Part shown: positions 61,432 through 64,000 of the stretch, one piece after another
Layout: the number at the start of each line of letters is the position of its first letter
Position numbering within the stretch: position 1 is the stretch's first letter
Assembly (NCBI RefSeq): GCF_030863805.1
Contig: NZ_CP132957.1
Span: forward strand, 2,666,001-2,730,000
DNA from: Kineothrix sp. MB12-C1
GTDB taxonomy: Bacteria; Bacillota; Clostridia; Lachnospirales; Lachnospiraceae
Length of the DNA: 64,000 bases
Direction of reading: 5' to 3'
Notes under the pieces: model-generated
Told to the model about the DNA's origin: nothing
The model's database searches: none
The model's input: only the letters and a program-made list of their open reading frames with translations
Made by a program: the position numbers and the translations under genes

Positions 61432-63369
61432 ATGGTATTTAATAATGAAAAAGCTAAAAGAGTAGCAATTTATGTTTTCCATGATAAAGACGGAATTGTA
61501 GATGAATATGCAATCGTTTTTTTGAAGGAATTGAAAAGATTTACTGAGCATTTATTAGTGGTAATAAATGGGGATGTTAATGATCAGGGAAAGCATAAAT
61601 TTAAACAGGTTGCAGATGATCTTTTAATTCGTAAAAATGAAGGTTATGATATTACGGGATATTCAGCAGGTATAAAACATATTTCATGGGAAGTGCTAGA
61701 CACATATGATGAATGTTTGTTAGTAAATTCAACTCTTTATGGTCCTATTTATCCATTTGATGAAATGTTTGCATCTATGAATAAACGAGATGTAGATTTT
61801 TGGGGAATAACCAAACATCATGAAGTTCCATATGATTGTTTTGGTACATGTAAATATGGATATATACCGGAACATATTCAGTCCAGTTTCCTTGTTATAC
61901 GAAAGAGTATGGGGAATACTGGCTTATATAAGAAAGTGTGGGATGAGTTACCTGTAATAAATACATATGGAGAAGCAATCGGGCTTTTTGAAGTTATATT
62001 TACAAAGGAATTTAATGAAAAAGGTTTTAAATCAGATGTATATGTGGACACTTCAGATTTGGAAGGGTTCACAAGATACCCTTTAATGATGATGTCGAAT
62101 GAATTGGTAATAAACAGGAAATGTCCAGTAATAAAGCAAAAGTCTTTCTCGCAAAATTATTATGATATGTTGACGGACACGGTAGGACAGGCTACGAGGG
62201 ATACATATGATTATCTAAGAGAGCATACTGATTATGATGTAAACTTGATTTGGGACAATATTTTGCGGCTGAATAATATGGATGAAATTAAAACAATCAT
62301 GCATTTAAACTATATTTTGCCTCAAAAGTATAAGATAGAGCCGTTGCAGAATAAAGCAGCAAAAGTAGCTTTAATGATGCATATATACTATGCTGATTTA
62401 ATTGACTATTGTTTTTCCTATGTTCAATCTATGCCTAGTGGAACAGATATTTTTATTACCACGCCTTTAGAAGCTACTCAAAAGGCATTGAAAGAAAAGG
62501 TAAAAGATCTAAGTGATTATAATGTAAAAATAATTTTAATTGAAAATAGAGGAAGGGATGTATCTTCTTTACTTGTTGGCTGTGCGCCTTACTTATATAA
62601 TTATGATTATATATGTTACGCGCATGATAAGAAGACAAAACAAATGGAGCCGTATTGTAATGGGGAATCTTTCTCTTATCAATGTTTTGAAAACATACTT
62701 GCAAGTAAGGAATTTGTATCGAATATAATAAAGACCTTTGATGATAATCCCCGATTAGGGTTATTAACACCGCCGGTACCGTCTCATGGGAATTTTTATC
62801 AGATGGTAGGATCTGAATGGGCCGCAAATTATGAAAACACGTTAGATTTAATGGAAAAGTTGGGTATAAGCTTAAATATAAAGCCTAACCGTGCCCCCAT
62901 AGCACCGTTGGGAACAATGTTTTGGTTTAGGCCTCAGGCCCTTAAAACATTAATTGATTATGGCTGGAAATATAGTGATTTTCCACAAGAGCCGAACGGT
63001 AACGATGGGACTATTTTGCATGCGATTGAGAGAGGATATGGTTTTGTGACTCAGCATGAAGGTTATTATCCGGCCTGGTTAATGACCGATAAGTTTGCTA
63101 ATATTGAGGTTACAAATTTGTATTTTATGCTTAGAGAATTAAATTTAAAAATTTTTGAAAATTATTATACTTCAAATTTATTGGATGTAGTTTGGAATTT
63201 TGATGCGTTTGTGGCGCATAGAGATTTATTGGACCAAAGGGAGCGGGAAATAGCAAGATTAACTGAAGACTATTCTTTGAAAGTCTGGCTAAAGTTTAAA
63301 ATAAAAAAGAATATTCCAGATAACATACTGGAAGTTTATAGAAAATGGAAAAGAAAAGCCAAAAAGTAA
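61432..63369 (+). CDS. rgpF: RgpF-like rhamnan synthesis protein (copy 2)
   Basis: A 645-residue protein, the more typical RgpF of the pair: RVAIYVFHDKDGIVDEYA, LLVNSTLYGPIYPFDEMF, VALMMHIYYADLIDYCFSY, ENRGRDVSSLLVGC, YICYAHDKKTKQ, RLGLLTPPVPSHGNF, APLGTMFWFRPQAL, EPNGNDGTILHAIER, QHEGYYPAWLMTD. RgpF acts in rhamnan backbone or side-chain synthesis on the cytoplasmic side. Both copies share the same C-terminal block, so they are tandem paralogues, 10 bases apart. A polymer containing rhamnose is therefore likely. The next gene starts 19 bases after the stop. Confidence 0.9.
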   Translation: MVFNNEKAKRVAIYVFHDKDGIVDEYAIVFLKELKRFTEHLLVVINGDVNDQGKHKFKQVADDLLIRKNEGYDITGYSAGIKHISWEVLDTYDECLLVNSTLYGPIYPFDEMFASMNKRDVDFWGITKHHEVPYDCFGTCKYGYIPEHIQSSFLVIRKSMGNTGLYKKVWDELPVINTYGEAIGLFEVIFTKEFNEKGFKSDVYVDTSDLEGFTRYPLMMMSNELVINRKCPVIKQKSFSQNYYDMLTDTVGQATRDTYDYLREHTDYDVNLIWDNILRLNNMDEIKTIMHLNYILPQKYKIEPLQNKAAKVALMMHIYYADLIDYCFSYVQSMPSGTDIFITTPLEATQKALKEKVKDLSDYNVKIILIENRGRDVSSLLVGCAPYLYNYDYICYAHDKKTKQMEPYCNGESFSYQCFENILASKEFVSNIIKTFDDNPRLGLLTPPVPSHGNFYQMVGSEWAANYENTLDLMEKLGISLNIKPNRAPIAPLGTMFWFRPQALKTLIDYGWKYSDFPQEPNGNDGTILHAIERGYGFVTQHEGYYPAWLMTDKFANIEVTNLYFMLRELNLKIFENYYTSNLLDVVWNFDAFVAHRDLLDQREREIARLTEDYSLKVWLKFKIKKNIPDNILEVYRKWKRKAKK

Positions 63370-63388
63370 ATTAATCGGGAGAGATTTA

Positions 63389-64000
63389 ATGTATAATAAA
63401 AAAGAAAAGCTTTTTTATTTAGATTATATAAGTGCTATTGCAGTTATTATAATAGTGTGTTTTCATTTTAATTATCATTGTGAATATACTTTTAAAATAG
63501 GCGGATTTCATGCTTTCTTTTTTAAGTATGCAAATGGTACATGGGCAGAAATAGGTGTGATTTTATTTTTCATAATTAGTGGTGCAAAGCTAATGTATAA
63601 TTATGGAAATGCAATCAATATTAAAAAGTTTTATATTAGCCGATTTAAAAGAGTATATCCATTATTTTGGTGTGTATATCTTATATTTACTTTTTGGAAC
63701 TTGTTTTTAGGGCTTATGCCTGATCTACCTAAAATAAGATTGCTACTTTCTGTAGCAGGGATGGATGGCTATTTTTCTTATTTAGTGCCCAATTATTATA
63801 TATGCGGAGAATGGTTTTTGGGTGCGATTATCATATTTTATATTCTTTTTCCCTTCATGAGAAAAGCAATGATTAAAGCACCTAAAACAGTAGGAATTGT
63901 CGCAACGGTAGTATACATTCTTGTAATTGCTTTTAATCCTTTCCAAGTTATAGTATCAAGAAATTTAGTAGTATGTATTTATTATACACTTTTAGGTATG
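63389..64000 (+). CDS. Acyltransferase family 3 protein, N-terminal part (3' end outside window)
   Basis: The frame opens with ATG 63389 (GGGAGAG lies 6 bases before) and runs to the window edge without a stop: 204 residues. The N-terminus reads KLFYLDYISAIAVIIIVCFHF, then GTWAEIGVILFFIISGAKL and RFKRVYPLFW, later YYICGEWFLGAIIIFYILFP. These are features of acyltransferase-3 proteins of the OafA type, with the His after the first helix. Likely role: O-acetylation of the polymer of part D. It is a distant relative of the protein at 19616. Confidence 0.85.
   Translation, partial: MYNKKEKLFYLDYISAIAVIIIVCFHFNYHCEYTFKIGGFHAFFFKYANGTWAEIGVILFFIISGAKLMYNYGNAINIKKFYISRFKRVYPLFWCVYLIFTFWNLFLGLMPDLPKIRLLLSVAGMDGYFSYLVPNYYICGEWFLGAIIIFYILFPFMRKAMIKAPKTVGIVATVVYILVIAFNPFQVIVSRNLVVCIYYTLLGM

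Noticed and set aside
1-64000. tRNA, rRNA, riboswitch and origin signals
   Set aside because: Gaps between genes are short and I saw no cloverleaf, rRNA-like or known riboswitch pattern; the only long gap is explained by the inverted-repeat elements.

Overview
The window is one continuous glycan-assembly locus. All 50 protein-coding genes I support lie on the + strand, most separated by fewer than 100 bases and many overlapping by 1-40 bases. I see no rRNA, tRNA, CRISPR array, transposase or integrase. The genes make extracellular polysaccharide or glycan: about 28 glycosyltransferases of several folds, initiation, polymerisation and export proteins, and a few sugar-modifying enzymes. The organism looks like a Gram-positive Bacillota of class Clostridia, possibly Lachnospiraceae. 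This is inferred from strong AGGAGG ribosome sites, GTG/TTG starts, moderate to low GC, relatives of cps/eps and rhamnan (RgpF) genes, and the lack of LPS genes; it is not proven.

Layout. (A) 1-20.6 kb: two asparagine-synthase-like amidotransferases (the first cut by the window edge), an SGNH-type membrane protein, GT4, GT11 and GT2 enzymes, a PglK-like ABC flippase, a run of rarer enzymes (DUF5672, GT17, DUF3431-like, divergent GT11-like), three large membrane proteins of GT-C type or unknown role, a Wzy-like polymerase and an acyltransferase-3. The only long non-coding stretch (5013-5699) holds two related miniature inverted-repeat elements. (B) 20.7-39.5 kb: a polyprenyl-phosphate sugar transferase that would start synthesis, several GT4/GT2 enzymes, a Wzx flippase, a GH105-like hydrolase, a second GT11, a second Wzy-like protein with an extra C-terminal module, a radical SAM/SPASM protein, a GT-D enzyme and an O-fucosyltransferase-fold enzyme. 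(C) 39.6-49.7 kb: a second PglK-like ABC flippase, an AT-rich membrane protein, UDP-glucose dehydrogenase, a third Wzy-like protein fused to a Wzz-like domain, and three GT4 enzymes. (D) 49.7-64 kb: a markedly AT-rich module with multidomain GT2 enzymes, a methyltransferase, a Wzt/Wzm ABC exporter with unusual extra domains, a sugar epimerase/reductase, a GT2 enzyme with a tandem-repeat coiled coil, two RgpF-like proteins and the start of another acyltransferase-3.

How the parts may work together: parts A-C carry lipid-linked repeat-unit machinery (initiation, flipping by Wzx or PglK-like proteins, Wzy polymerisation), while part D carries the machinery of an ABC-transporter-dependent polymer whose chain is finished in the cytoplasm and then exported. 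The repeated functions (three Wzy-like, two PglK-like, two GT11, two AsnB, two acyltransferase-3) suggest several glycan loci placed side by side or built up by recombination. A sharp base-composition change inside the 3' end of the gene at 48657-49814 marks one likely junction. Most nucleotide-sugar synthesis genes are absent and must lie elsewhere. The observations I find most unusual are the Wzy-Wzz-like fusion, the repeat coiled coil on a glycosyltransferase next to a methyltransferase/Wzt/Wzm set, the Wzm with an N-terminal extracytoplasmic domain, and the paired miniature elements.
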